From Rhabditoides inermis (taxonomy: Eukaryota; Nematoda; Chromadorea; Rhabditida; Rhabditidae), in the NCBI GenBank assembly GCA_963966185.1, contig CAWZYM010000016.1:135001-199000 (forward strand): a stretch of DNA of 64,000 nt, given 5' to 3'. Numbering within the stretch: position 1 is the stretch's first letter; every line of letters starts with the position of its first letter. The notes under the pieces were generated by a model. It worked only from the letters and a program-made list of their open reading frames with translations, was not told the DNA's origin and ran no database searches. Below are positions 33,236 to 45,672 of this stretch, piece by piece. Both the position numbers and the translations under genes were made by a program.

Positions 33236-34190
33236 CAGGTATTTTGTAGCCGAGTTGCAACAGTCGGAGAACAATACGGTAGACATCACAGAGGTACACA
33301 GTGAGCTGGCGGCGAGTTGTTTTAATGGCTGGTTGCAGTGCTTGTATCGGTTGATCGACCGACCGAGCAGAGGAAAGGGAAGAATGAAGAAAAGGAATCC
33401 GTGGGACAGTTCAAGCAGACGACAGGCGGACTTCTGCTGTTCAAGAGAGTGCGAAACCAGTGATAGCATCGGATCATTTTGGAATATCAGAACATTCATT
33501 TCGAATCAAGTAGCACATGACATGTAATTTACGGTAAAGTTACGATTTAATTTCATCAGATTTCTAATTCCAAACTGATTTTCCGGAAAATGGTGTATTT
33601 CATAGTGTTAGTGTGAGATGGTGCACTTTTGTGAGCACGTGTTTTTCTTTGTTTTTATTTTTTTTATTTTTCATGTATGTAAATGGTCTGTATATTGTTT
33701 TACAGTAATGAAAGTAATCCGGTTTTGTGGATATCGCTTGCTTCCTGCGCCTAGGGATGGGCCGTATGATGGGCGATGATGCATGTATTTCGTTCATATG
33801 CATTACGTGTGCGGCGCTCGTTGCGGTTGCACGATCAAGCCACCGCTTACATGTGTTATTTGTTTGCTTACTTGTTTACATGCTTCTTCAGGTGTACGCT
33901 CTACCTGTCCTGTCTGAACTGTGTCCAATGCAATTTCTATACGGCACTCATCTGCTTCGCGGAGGTCATACCCGGTGAGTTATAATAATCTTTTCTTTTT
34001 TGCCGTTTTTTACGAGTTCGACTATCGTAGTAATTGTCAGCCGGAGGGGGCTCGTTGTCGTTGTGCATGACAGATACTCGAGTGGATATGGTAGTTCGTT
34101 TATGACAAAACATCGACTGCTTCTAGATTAGCTGAGAACCCCGTCGCACGCAGACTCAATACGTGCAAGGACAGTATGCAGGCGGCGTAG
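33236..34190 (+). other. Possible exons of an unrecognised gene
   Basis: After GTTTACAG a frame reads YFVAELQQSENNTVDITEV and on to LIDRPSRGKG (33,236-33,380). A second candidate exon at 33,892-33,974 sits between CTTCTTCAG and GTGAGTT, and a third at about 34,132-34,189 sits before GTGAGTG. The splice signals are good but the frames are short, and no family is recognised. They may belong to the gene at 36.5-39.2 kb, split by the LINE between them. Confidence 0.35.
33478..33550 (+). repeat. Fragment of the 420-bp dispersed element
   Basis: AATATCAGAACATTCATTTC, TCGAATCAAGTAGCACAT and TGTAATTTACGGTAAAG match the first about 75 bp of the element at 50,216-50,635. Confidence 0.7.
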
Positions 34191-34385
34191 GTGAGTGTTA
34201 TTTTTTATAAGTAAGTAAGTTACGATATCAAACTTATATCAGTTGTTGTTATATCTGAATCGAGCGGAGTTGAGTGGAATAATTTGTCGTCTCGATTGTA
34301 GAGCGATACATGCGATTATCGGTTATGTACGTGAAAAGAATAGTGTAATAACATCATCATGTGTTTGTAACAAAATATGAGATAA

Positions 34386-36415
34386 TATGTATATATATAT
34401 ATATATACTTTATTCATAATTGAGACAAGTGACATGAACAATGGGTTGACAGTGTAAAAAGCGCACAGTTTGAGACTAGACGAACGTTTTGACTTCTTTA
34501 CGATGACGTCCCGTCCGTTTGTACGCTCTGAACGCAGTCGAACCGAAGGGATAATCCCTCACCAGACACTGTGTTTATAACAGCATATGCGGTGAGAGAC
34601 TATCCTGTCACTTCTATAGTTGGGTGAGAAAACCCGGCCGGTGAGATAGACACTACCCCTGTCCAACCGTCTTTCCCCGTCAACTAGCGAGCAAAGAACT
34701 CTACATAAAATCTATAGATGTGTTGGGTCTGTTATATGAAGTTTGGATTTGTTCAGAAGAACGTACTTCTGCATAGCTGATCTATATGCACCTTTATCAT
34801 TGATAAGAACAATACTACTGGGGAGGAGATTCCAAATATTATGAATACGAAAAGGGAAAAAGGACTGCGAGAGAGTGGTTTTAGATGAGTTGTATAGTTT
34901 AAGTGAATGGCCCCGAAGTTGTCGTGTATGAGTTGTGCTAGACAGTGTCAGTGGTATTGGGTGTACAAAGATATGTCCATAAATATATGCATGTGCCAAA
35001 GAAAGATCAATCATCAAGCGTCTCATATACAATGTTTCTAACCCTAGATTTTCCAACCTATGTTTATAGGGAGAAGGTACTTGGTAAACTTGCGTTGTAC
35101 CTTTTCTAAGAGATTAATATGAGAATTATCCATGAGGCAATATAGTTCTGACCCAAATTCTAATATTGGTCTCACTTTATGCAGGTAAAAGTTCGATAGT
35201 AGTTTGAAGTCATAGATGAATACCTTTCTAACTAATGTTGATAATGATGAAGCTTTTCTAACTTGTTTTCTAATATGAGCTTCTGGGGTAAGATCATAAG
35301 AAAATTGGAAACCCAAATCTTTTATAGAACGTACTGATTCCAACTGTTGTCCACAAACAGAATAATGTACCTGAGCATTCGATTTTCCAAAATGCATTAC
35401 CGTGCATTTTGAAAGACTCAAATTCATTTGGCGATTTCTCAACCAATCAGACACTCTTATCACATCACTTGCTAGTCGCTTATCATAATCAGGTACATCA
35501 TCCGAAATGTACATCTTACAATCATCCGCATATACCAGATACTCACAGTGTTGGATCGCCTCACCTATATCGTTTATATAGATGAGGAAGAGCAACGGGC
35601 CTAGCACGGACCCTTGGGGACACCAGATGAGACATCTAACCATGGGGAACAGGATGAGTTTATACGAACACACTGTGATCTGCCAGATAGATAATTTGTC
35701 AACCATCTATGTATTTTATTCCGAATACCGTAAGATTCTATGATTTTAAGAAGTCTTCTATGATTCACAACATCAAACGCTTTAGATACATCTAAGTATA
35801 CAGAGTCGACAGAGAATTTCGAGTCAATCTTTTTAACCGTATTTGACATACTCCATTAACTGTGATGTAGTGGACCGATTATTAAGGAACCCGAACTGTC
35901 TATCGTTAACAAGATTACAATTCCACATGTGATTTCGCATATGAAAAACTATGATTCTTTCAAAAGCACGGCATGTTGTGCATGTAAGGCTTATTGGTCT
36001 ATAGTTACTAGTCAAACTTGGATCACCTTTCTTTATCACTGGAACTACTATGGACTGTTTCCAAAGAGAGGGCAGAATACCAGTGTCTAGAGATTCTCTG
36101 AAGATGTAACTGAGCGGTTCTGCTAGAACTAAAGCTAGACTCTGTAGTAAAATAGAGGGTATGTTATCTGGACCTGAGGATAACTTTCTCTTAAATCTAC
36201 TCAGATATTCATACACTACGTGTGGAGATACATCTATGTCAAGCAGCGAATTATTTGTTTTCGAGCTAACTTCAAAAGGTTTTTTATCGTCAGTAGTAAA
36301 TACCGTTACAAAGTATTTATTAAACAAAGAAGCACGTTCGGAGTCATCTGATATCAATCTATCCTTATCACGTATAAATGGTATGTCAGGACGTGATGTG
36401 CTTTTACTTTTTATG
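34386..36415 (-). mobile_element. CR1-like non-LTR retrotransposon, 5'-truncated, with (TA)n tail
   Basis: On the minus strand, successive frames give RT motifs in order. These are LSSGPDNIPSILLQ, VIKKGDPSLTSNYRPISL and QFGFLNNRSTT (36,357-35,833), then YLDVSKAFDVVNHRRLL (to 35,601), QGSVLGPLLF and YADDCKMY (35,706-35,044). The C-terminal part ends ITDPTHL at 34,712. At least two frameshifts separate them. The 3' end shows AATAAAG followed by (TA)n at 34,388-34,410, the polyadenylation-like end and microsatellite tail of the element. The APE endonuclease region is absent. Confidence 0.9.
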
Positions 36416-36469
36416 TAAGACCAATATTGTGATGTACATGATAGATAAGCATTTCAGCGCGAGAAGATG

Positions 36470-39217
36470 CTGTTCGCGAAGGCGTAGTGGGCGCAGCCGA
36501 AGTGTGACCCGTGACCAATGGAAGAGGGCGGCGGCTGCGACGATGGCGACCAAGGGCCAAGATGAACCGAGACCCGCCCAGCCAGCCTCCCTCAACACAT
36601 CTCACCCTAGCCACAACCACGGTGAGTGTTTATCTATGTTGTTGCTGCTTAAAGGAGAGATGTACGGAATAATAACACGAGGTGGACATAAACAATGTTG
36701 ATGCGGTGATTAAAATGAAACAAAAAGTTACTAGTTAATATAAATGTAATATTGAATAAAATAGCATCTTGAAAATCAGGCTATCGGCGCTTCCTTCGCG
36801 GTGAGGTACAAACTTGGCACGAGTTTCCAATGGGAATTTAGATGCAAGCTTGGTCCCGCCACGGACCTAGAAATTTTTGTAAAAATCATTTTGATGTGAG
36901 ACATCAGCTGGTCATTTCATTTTTCATTACGTACTTCTTTCCTTTAATCATTTGTTTGAATGGCCAATATATGAGGAGATGATCGAGAGTATTGTGAGAA
37001 TATTGTCTCCTGTTGCAGCCGCCCCACTACTTCAAGTACCTGCCGCGCGTGACGACGCTGTGGCAGAACTCGGAGCTCGTTCGGATGTGCGTCGCCATTG
37101 GACGGAGCGGACGCGAGGCCGGCTCGCCGCGCAGCGCACTCTGCACCTGCTCCACACCCTGCTCATCTACCGTGAGCATACTGATTCGTTCTTTGTACTT
37201 TGATTCCTCGAGTCTGCTCTTTTGTACCGACCGGTTTGGCTCGTTTACTGAACATATTGCACGTGACTTGCAAATGTGTCGATGATTGCTCTGTGTGAGT
37301 GAGTAGCGCGAGTGGGTGCAGACTCATTGAGCTGGCGCGCTCCCTCGACTTGTTGCCGCCACAAAGTGAGTCGCATCATAGAGTGAATACGAACAGGGCA
37401 TCTTGGCAGGCTGCTGCCGGTGCGCGGTCGCCGCCGCACCCTTACCCCTTCCCCATGGGTCACCCACACCCCGCCCCCATGGATGCCGCCCGTCCACGAG
37501 AAGAACATAGGTCGTGTTGAATAACCATTAGGTGTGCAGCGATCTGGTGCGTCGCGTGCACGAGGCTGAGGTGCGGTCATGCTCACCATTCACCAAGGTG
37601 GGCCGACAATAGGTTTATAACGTTTTCATAATCTTTTTTGTTTCATTCACATATATACTATTCAGATTGGCATGGTTCGGCAGTGGACGAATACGGGCGA
37701 GCGCATGGTGTGCATGCCGCTAGACGTGGAGCGGAGCAGAACAATGTGGTGACGTCGGAGGAGGAGTGGCACCGCCGCAGTCTGGTCGGCGAGCGCCAGG
37801 GCCAGGCGAGGGCCCGCGTCCCGCTGTGAAAGGTGACGGCGGGCGCGTGCCATTCGGACCACGCGGACACCGCCCGTGCCCAGTTCGCGAGGGCGTGTAG
37901 GCCAGAATCGTTATATCCTGACTATACAACAAGTGCACACGGTACGCCACAAGGGCTAAGCGCTAGGAGAAACAAAGGTTTAGCAACGGGGATGGTACGG
38001 TCGAAGCGTCCAAGGTCGATAGTCAATAATATACCGGGTATAGCTCACTGGTAGAGGGGAGGGTGGCTTCGGACTTATATCTAATACTAAATACTTGGCA
38101 CATGTACTAAATCTCTATTTTCAGCTGTGACGTTGGGATCTGCTCGATACACGGGCCATAGTACGTGGAGGATGCGATGAACGTGGAGAGAGACAAGAAG
38201 GAGGAGGAGGAGGGAGCAGGAGCAGACGGAGACGGGCACATACGCTGATCCGCTCCCTCGTCGAGGAGGGGAGCAGGAGGAGGTGTGTGGTGTGCACATG
38301 TTAGATTTACTATTTGATATTATTATGTTTATCTGTTGGGGTAGCGCCTATGGCGATCCTCGATCTGGTCAAGTTTATTATATTTGATGGAAACTTTTCT
38401 CGTTGATACATATATACTTCAATCACGATATGAAACCAGTATTTCACTGCAACAATACTTCAACCCCAAACACTAATTTTTGAAAAAATGACACAAAATT
38501 TTCAACACTCTCGTTTGCCATTGCCAGGCGCAGGCTGCCGATGTGAGACCAGACACTCTGCTCTGCTGGCGGCCAACGATGGAGCAGTGGAGGAGGAGGA
38601 GGAGCAGTGGCTGGAGCAGGTGAGAGGAGAGAGGCAGGGAGAGAAGAGAGGAAGAATGAGAGAGAGGGAGGGAGGGAGAGGAGAGAGCGAGAGAGGGAGC
38701 GGGGTAGCGGGTAGAGAGGGAGGGAGAGGAGAGAGCGAGAGAGGAAGCGGGGTAGAGAGAGTAGGGAGATAGAGGGAGGGATGAGTATTGACAGAGAGGG
38801 AGAGAGAGGGAGGTAGAGGGAGAGCGAGAGAGGGAGGGAGCGAGAGTGAGAGAGAGAGGGAGGGAGAGAGAGAGAGGGAAAGAGAAAGAGAGAGGGAGAG
38901 GGAGGGAGGTAGAGGGAGAGCGAGAGAGGGGGAGGGAAAGAGGGAGGGGGAGGGGGCACGAGCAGAGGGTGAGAGAAAGAGTGAGAGAGAGAGAGACGTC
39001 TCCTCTCTCACAGGCTCTCGAGTACGGTTCGTTATCGTCGGCTGATTCGGAGCGTGGACTGGCAGCAGAAGACGTGACTCCGCGAGACCCACTTCCTCCC
39101 TCCTCCCGCAGAGCTACGCTTCCCCATCAGGTGTGAGTGAGGGTTGGATGGAAGTTGAAAGAATTTTTTCCAGCTGGCGCTCAGCAGCAGCTTTCGGAGA
39201 AGATTGGAGACATGTAG
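36470..39217 (+). CDS. Unrecognised multi-exon gene, frame-damaged
   Basis: Candidate exons with good splice sites include 37,018-37,171 (PPHYFKYLPRVTTLWQNSEL, or in another frame LAAQRTLHLLHTLLIY), 37,532-37,599 (VCSDLVRRVHEAEVRSC) and 37,667 on (IGMVRQWTNTGERMVCMPLD). Downstream are about 38,125-38,280 (acidic and basic), 38,528-38,620 (LLAANDGAVEEEEEQWLEQ), 39,014-39,131 (ALEYGSLSSADSERGLAAE) and a last exon from 39,172 ending LALSSSFRRRLETCRR before TGA. Exons from 38.5 kb join in phase; earlier ones need frame shifts. No domain is recognised. It may be a decaying gene, or a real one with sequence errors. Confidence 0.45.
38625..38998. repeat. GA-rich microsatellite in an intron
   Basis: A GAGAGAGGGAGG-type tract between two exons of the unrecognised gene. 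Pure (GA)n also occurs at 39,860-39,931. Confidence 0.9.
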
Positions 39218-39224
39218 AAGATGA

Positions 39225-39858
39225 ATGAATAAGAACATGAACAAGAATATGAACAGAAGCCGGTCAGATTCACACTAGCGAGCAGATACTTTGTCTTATT
39301 TCACATGTGTCGACCTTGTATTGTATGCTATTGATGTACCCTGATTGATTGTTTATTGATTTACGGATTGCAGAACAAAGTTTTTTTAGAGATAAAGAAT
39401 GTGGAACGATGTACAATTCTCTCCCACAATCGATATAATCGACTCATTTCGAGAGGAAGAGAGTAAGGTGAGTAAGATCGAGAAGTAAGGTGAGTAAGAT
39501 CGAGTGCTAGGAGGAGGGTGAAGAGAAGAATATGACTGCCGTGGAAAGTACACTCGTTCGTAATGAGTTATTTCTACGTTGTCAAATTATGCGTTTTCAA
39601 ACGTTTCGATTTTGAGTTCTTTTTATGCCATCACTATTTTCTGATTTTGCGTACCGTATCTTTGTCTCTGACTATAAATTCTGGAGTCCTGTATCAAGGA
39701 AACAGTGAGAAAATGGGAGAGCAAACAAGTGGCAAACACTTCGGCTAGTGAGCAAACATGTCATGGATGTCATGGACGAGCGGAAATAAACGGACATATA
39801 TAATTAGCTCATCAGTGTAAATGCGCACTTCACATGTGAAACAAGATTAGCTGTGAGG

Positions 39859-39934
<76 letters not shown>

Positions 39935-40435
39935 AAAAGATCATGTTTAGAAGTTCTAACCACGAAATGAAGATGCCGTCTACACACCTTCAACCACTTT
40001 CCGCGACAAAAGGGAATCAGAAAGGAGATATGTGATGGATCAATGCTAACATATATATCGTAGTGATACATAACAGAAGACTTGTTCGTTACTTTCCTAA
40101 TTGTAACGATTGCAAATGTCTGTTTTTAAGCCATGCGAAGCGATAAAGTATTTTTCTTATGTCTTGGTAAGCTCAGAGTGAGTGATCAATCGGTTTGCAA
40201 CCGGCAACTATTGCGTATTTTTCTCATCGCTTTCTTTTCATTCCTCTTTACCTATTCTATTTCTCATATCGCCCGTTAACCAATCCGTCCTCCAGTCTTC
40301 CTTTCAATATCGAAACAAGAAAATATGTTACAACACAAACAATAATTATAGTATACGCGGTAATATAATTATTATTATTAACGCAAATAATTATTATTAT
40401 TACCGCACAATACAAATAGTTTATGAATTCCACAA
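39225..40435. other. Intergenic
   Basis: No exon is recognised. A 24-bp tandem duplication (AAGTAAGGTGAGTAAGATCG) lies at about 39,466-39,505. An AT-rich near-palindrome (GCGGTAATATAATTATTATT against its inverse) occurs at 40,357-40,404. Confidence 0.5.
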
Positions 40436-40549
40436 ACAGTACGCACGGGTCGGCCCGCTCATCGCCGCGCGCCTATATCGCTTGTCACAGTCGCGCGCCG
40501 CGCCGCGTGAGAATCTTCAAAGGCGGCATGCACTGACTTCGCACTTTGC

Positions 40550-43500
40550 AATGGCGGCCGCGCTGCGCGGGCTCATGCGACGCGTGCCACTCGCTGTGAC
40601 AGCGGCGAGCGATCAGCGGGCCGAGCCGTGGTACGAAGAAGTACAATATATAATATGAAGTACATGCCCCCTTGTACAAATCCAATGCAAAACAAATGTA
40701 CAAAACGTGCAAAATAGGAAATCTAAAAGATCATCAATACATTTCAAATTCTAGCTTACGAAGCAAAAATGCGCGCATTGCATTGTCAATGCAACTTGGT
40801 GAGACTGGCGTGTCTACTTGTTAGTCATTTCTCCACTGGTCCATGTCATGCGCGGTGCGGCGACCGCCGACCGACGGTCGGTTGTCATTGTCAAGTTGCC
40901 ATTATACGTCATTACCCAATTATCCCTCCTCCGCACATCCACATCAGCCATCGTCTTTCTGCCTTTTTCTCACACTTCTTCAACCGCATTCCATGCATTA
41001 TTCATATGTTCCATGTTCATAATGAATGGCGCTGTATATCCTGTATCGTGTAAGTACATCGCGCATGATCGGTAACAACCGATAAAACACCGCTGAGCTC
41101 GCACTTAGATAGTCAGGATGTTTTGGTGAAAACGTATCAAGGATTTTGAACGATTTTGAACTGAATGTATCGCAGTCTTCTTCTTTGCATTCATATCACT
41201 ATTTCGCAGAGTTTCTCACATGACATGACCGTGGTGTGACAGTCGTGAGCAAGCAGAGATCCCCGGGTTTAGCTTTAGGTGTGTATGCGTGTATGCGTGT
41301 GTATGCGTGTATGCACAACACAACACAACACAACACAACACAACACAACACAACACAACACAACACAACACAACACAACACAACACAACACAACACAACA
41401 CAACACAACACAACACAACACAACACAACACAACACAACACAACACAACACAACACAACACAACACAACACAACACAACACAACACAACACAACACAACA
41501 CAACACAACACAACACAACACAACACACACAAACGCGCGCGCATACACACATACACACAACACACACAAACAGTTTTGTCAAAATGAAAACTCCATCCAA
41601 TGGGATCTGATCGTTGTCTAATCACCCGTATCTTTTGAACATAATGGAACTCATTTATGGGTTCACTATAGGACATCTATAGATATTCACTCCACAGACA
41701 ATGACAATATCGATGATTCTTAAGATTACAGAGACCCCACGAAGCGCCACTACTCCATCACTGTTCTCGACATGGAGCTCCGACCGGCGTTTCATCTCGC
41801 CGCACTCCACCCATGGCTGACAGAAGACACGAGGTTACTCATGCCCGCTTCTCTTTCACTCTATTGTTCTCTCCGCATCCTTCTCATCTTCCCCTCTCGG
41901 CTTTAAGCGGAAAACAAACTCAAATCTAGGCCTAGATTTTGCCTCAGATACACCTCAGATTTGTATCTGAGGGTCGGAAAGTGGGTCAGATTTTGCTTCA
42001 GATTTTGCCTCAGATTGTCTCCCCAGCCTCAGAAAAAGGGTCAGATTGTTGCTTGCCGCCAAAAGGTGGCTAATTGGAGATTGGTCTCGCAGCGAATCTG
42101 AGGGTATGGCTGCTTTCTGGGCCGCCCATCCTTGGCGCGCTTTTCTGAACCTGGACGGTGTGCTGACTGGCAAAACGCCCGTTACCATGTCCCCAATTTC
42201 GCAGTGGGACAAATCGAGATTTGGCCTCTTTCGGCGGGAAGCAACAATCTGACCCTATTTCTGAGGCTGGTGAAACAATCTGAGGCAAAATCTGAGGCAA
42301 ATATGACCCAAAATCTGAACCTGTTTCTGAAACTCAGATACAAATCTGAGGCTGTTTCTGACCCTAGGAATTGAGTCTGTCCGCTACTTTATCTCTTTCA
42401 CTATCCCTGACCATTTGCAGAATGTGCGATCGGCTGCGCATGCTCGAGGCGAGCCGTGTCCGACTACTGTTCACCACGTCCACCGCACCGATCCCAGCAC
42501 ACCGATGCAAACCGCGTCATCTCTTCCCCCGCGGCGCCGCACATGCATCGTGCCAGCTGATACACGACACAATCATCTGCTCACACAACGTTCGCACGAT
42601 TCTAGGTTCTTCTCTAAACCACATCCATCCAGACATCGACGCGCATCCCACTCGGCGAGGACAGGCAGTCGAATCGGCGCGACCCGCGCAACACAGTCTA
42701 CATCCATCGCCCACAGCGGTTGGCGAGTGTGTGCACGAGGGAACCGAAGATCGCAGCAGCGCCGCTCACACGGCCGATGCTCAACGGCAAGAAGGCGACG
42801 GACAAGTGGACCGAGAGCGAGTGTCATGTGGAGACTGTCGTCGCGGGAGTCGGGCAGGGTCGATGAGTCGGAAAGAAGCGTCGCGCCAATCGCAGACCCG
42901 CCAAGCCCAAGCGCCAAGGGGGCGTGAGTGATTTTTCGTGTCCTCACTCGATTCGCCGTCGCACGTTCAGATGAGCGTGGAGGTGAGCGACGAGCTGCTC
43001 GAATACTACCACTCCGTCGACCCGTCGCCCGAGGGACTCTTCACCAGCATCGCCCACGTGAGTAGACAACTCCCGCACGACTCGAAAAGAGAGATGCGAT
43101 TCAGCAAGCCGACAACTGGGAGCAGCGACTGCAAGCTGCCGGCTCGTTCTACCAGCCGGTGAGTATGCAACGATTCAATACTAAACGTATTGAATCGTTT
43201 CTGTTCCAGCTTGTGATTTGCAACGCTCCGTCCCTCGCAAGCACGGGGAAGATTGCCAGATCGTATCATTACCTTTTGATGCGGTACCCACAATTATATG
43301 ATCATATTGAACTGTGTGAGTTTAGATAAGAGAAAGAGAGCAGGAGCGTGACGCTGTACGATTCCGATATTAGAAATACAGTGCTCGAGGTGCGCATACG
43401 AGTGGCCCATTGAATCAACATGATATTATAGCACACTAACATCACACACGTGCTCTATCGCTATCTACAGCACGACAGCCGCAAGCTCACGTTTTGGTTG

Positions 43501-44720
43501 GAAAGAAACTCGGCCGCCCAACAGGTATCGCCGGATGATCCTAGGCTTCTGAAAAAGTGTGCTATAGCGGCACTACGACTGCGGCTATATTATGCAGTCT
43601 GCAGTACTCCAAGCCGCCACCAACCATGAGCCATTCGGGTATGGATAAAGTGTGAATATGAACACACTCACACTTCGTTTCCAGATTCAAGAAAAATCCC
43701 GACCACCTTGAGCAAGTCTTCGCTGACATACTCGGCACGAGAACCGGATCCCTCGCACACTGGCAACAACAACTACAACTGTAAAGAGCCTAATCTACGC
43801 CTAGATGTGAATAGCAACATTGTAGGGAGCCTGTCGCCGGCCAAGCGAGAAGTGAGAAGGAGAAGCTACCCTGGCTCACCAGCGAATACGAGGTTTCACA
43901 ATTGACCTGTCAGTAGATAAGAGCAGTTTTCCAGAAGTACTTCGAGGAGCAGATGATGCAGCCCTACGACGATGACACGCAAGACGACGACATGCCCGCA
44001 GCGGCTGGATCGGCATCCACCGACTCGATCGCACCGCCTGCCGTCGTCATCGCCAAGGCCGACTACGAAAACGATATCGCCGAATACGAACGGTACATAC
44101 TGCACGTTTCTCATCATTTAACACTGAATCAGAAAATGTATCTCAAATAAAGTAGCACATTGCGAAAAAAACATGTAAATTACGGTATGGGTTAAGGTCA
44201 AGTACATTAACACAACATCTACTGCCAGTCCCAAAACACGGTTTTTCGGTAGTCCCGTGGATGCGTACGTGTATACAGATGCGGCCAGGCACGCGGCCCA
44301 ATGTTGCCGATGTTGCCATTGTATCCACTTTTGGCAACATGGCTGCGAGCTGCTGGATGACATGGCCCGCCGCAAAATAGTCACCAGACCCATGCTGGAC
44401 GTGCTGAAACGAAGAGTGCGTGCAGCAACAGCCAACCAACATGTCACGTTCAACAGACACACTTTCTAGGCGATGCTCGGTGCCGACTTCGAGCTGGTGA
44501 TGCGGCACGTGGCGGCCATGCTCCGCATCGCCGCGCGACAGGTGCAGGTGCGGCAAGAGAGCGCCGGCGTGCTCTGGGCCAAGTTCGATCGCGTCGCGGG
44601 CGCCGTCTACGCCACAATCGGAGAGGTGAATCGGAGACACCGGGAGGAGACACTCATCTCGTCTCTCTAGGACCGACCGATCTACTCCTACATCGGCCAG
44701 CGAGCGCAGTAAGAAGACGC
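40550..44720 (+). CDS. Unrecognised multi-exon gene with a partial duplicate at 59.3-60.4 kb
   Basis: A GC-rich possible first exon at 40,550 reads MAAALRGLMRRVPLAVTAAS up to a GT at about 40,641. Better exons follow: about 41,731-41,829 (HYSITVLDMELRPAFHLAAL), 42,421 on (MCDRLRMLEASRVRLLF), about 42,780 (MLNGKKATDKWTESECHVET), 42,972-43,059 (MSVEVSDELLEYYHSVDPS) and 43,089-43,159 (DAIQQADNWEQRLQAAGSF). Then come 43,210-43,315 (SYHYLLMRYPQLYDHIELC), 43,471-43,524 (HDSRKLTFWLERNSAAQQ), 43,684-43,783 (NPDHLEQVFADILGTRTG), 43,926-44,092 (VFQKYFEEQMMQPYDDDTQ) and about 44,470-44,625 (ADFELVMRHVAAMLRIAARQ). Composition suggests an alpha-helical, intracellular protein. Some joins need frame shifts. 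I do not recognise the family. Confidence 0.5.
41315..41526. repeat. (CACAA)n pentanucleotide microsatellite, about 42 copies
   Basis: A perfect (ACACA) array of about 210 bp, flanked by GTATGCGTGT repeats on the left and CA-rich sequence on the right. Cys/Val/Leu or Thr/Gln/His open frames over it are artefacts. Confidence 0.97.
41924..42366. mobile_element. Foldback-type element with about 140-bp inverted ends made of CTCAGATT units
   Basis: Left (CCTAGATTTTGCCTCAGATA through GTCAGATTGTTGCTTGCCGCC) and right ends are inverse copies with substitutions and small indels, ending CCTAG. Both contain many copies of TTTTGCCTCAGATT or CTCAGAAA. The roughly 170-bp centre is unique. It sits in the intron before the exon at 42,421. 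Confidence 0.85.
44143..44275 (+). repeat. 5' part of the 420-bp dispersed element
   Basis: AAGTAGCACATTGCG, TGTAAATTACGGTATGG, ACTGCCAGTCCCAAAACACG and TCGGTAGTCCCGTGGATGCG match 50,237-50,355. Confidence 0.75.
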
Positions 44721-44759
44721 ACTCGTCGACGCCGCCTTCCACAACGCGGTAGCAGATTT

Positions 44760-45111
44760 GAATCTTATTTTTTCGTTTGTTTTGCATTTCAATGGGTCAA
44801 GTTATGATCCAAAGTCGAAAACAATGCGCCACTGTTCCTTTAAGCGAAAGCTGAATGCGCGGGCACTGTACACACATCATTGCTCACTCCATTCCATATG
44901 AGACTTAATTGAAGACGAAAGTGTGAAGCGAGATGATTGAGATATACCGTGTAATTTCGAATATTCTATGCAAGAAGCCAAATAAGCCTGTTGGAAGTGC
45001 ACTTGAAGTGCTGTTGGAAGTCGATTTCCGTCACCGCCAAATGTTTTGCTGGTGTGAAAATGAGGAGTTGTGGCAGGTTGTGGCAGAAATAAGTCGCCAC
45101 TGTTCCTTTAA
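44760..45111. mobile_element. Two broken TTAA-TIR (tRNA-like) element ends
   Basis: The right-end sequence GCGCCACTGTTCC precedes TTAA at 44,839-44,842. A second right end, AAGTCGCCACTGTTCC, precedes TTAA at 45,108-45,111. Between them ACCGCCAAATGTTTTGCTGG and GGTGTGAAAATGAGGAGTTG match the interior of 6,052-6,404. No matching left ends were found. Confidence 0.65.
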
Positions 45112-45672
45112 AGAAACACAAATACAATGTGAACTATTCTTCTATTTTTGTATTTTTGTATGCCTTGTGCGGAGGCGCGCGACAGCTAGTTCCCCCTTTA
45201 GACTAATATTTACTATGGTGTCTGTCCCCCATTGAGACTAATATTTACTATGGTGGCGGCGACTCCCGTTGGGCGACTTCCGCATGGTCGTCTCCCTTGC
45301 CTCCACGCTGGTGCCGCTGGATAGGCCGCACGCATTCCGCGGATGGCTGAACTGAACACGGGAAACAAGACGGACTCAAGGCCGGACTCCTTTCTGGCAG
45401 GGCCAGCCACCCACCAGTCATACCCATGGCTAAAGACATCTTTTGATGTACCCTATGGACAGTCGCAATCACAATGCGCCCAAGTTCCCGGCGCCCAACC
45501 GCTCCCTTCCGTCGACGAGGGATCCAGCGGGTAGGGCAAAATCACCGGAGCGGAGGTCGACAAAACCGGAAAGGAACTTCAATGTTTGCACATTTAAAGG
45601 TAGTGTACCCTCTGAATCCCATATCAAAAATTATAACGAATGTATTATCAATGCCTTTTAGAAACATTTTCA

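Noticed and set aside
41199..41676. Cys/Val/Leu and Thr/Gln/His frames over 100 aa
   Set aside because: Pure (CACAA)n pentanucleotide repeat read in all frames.
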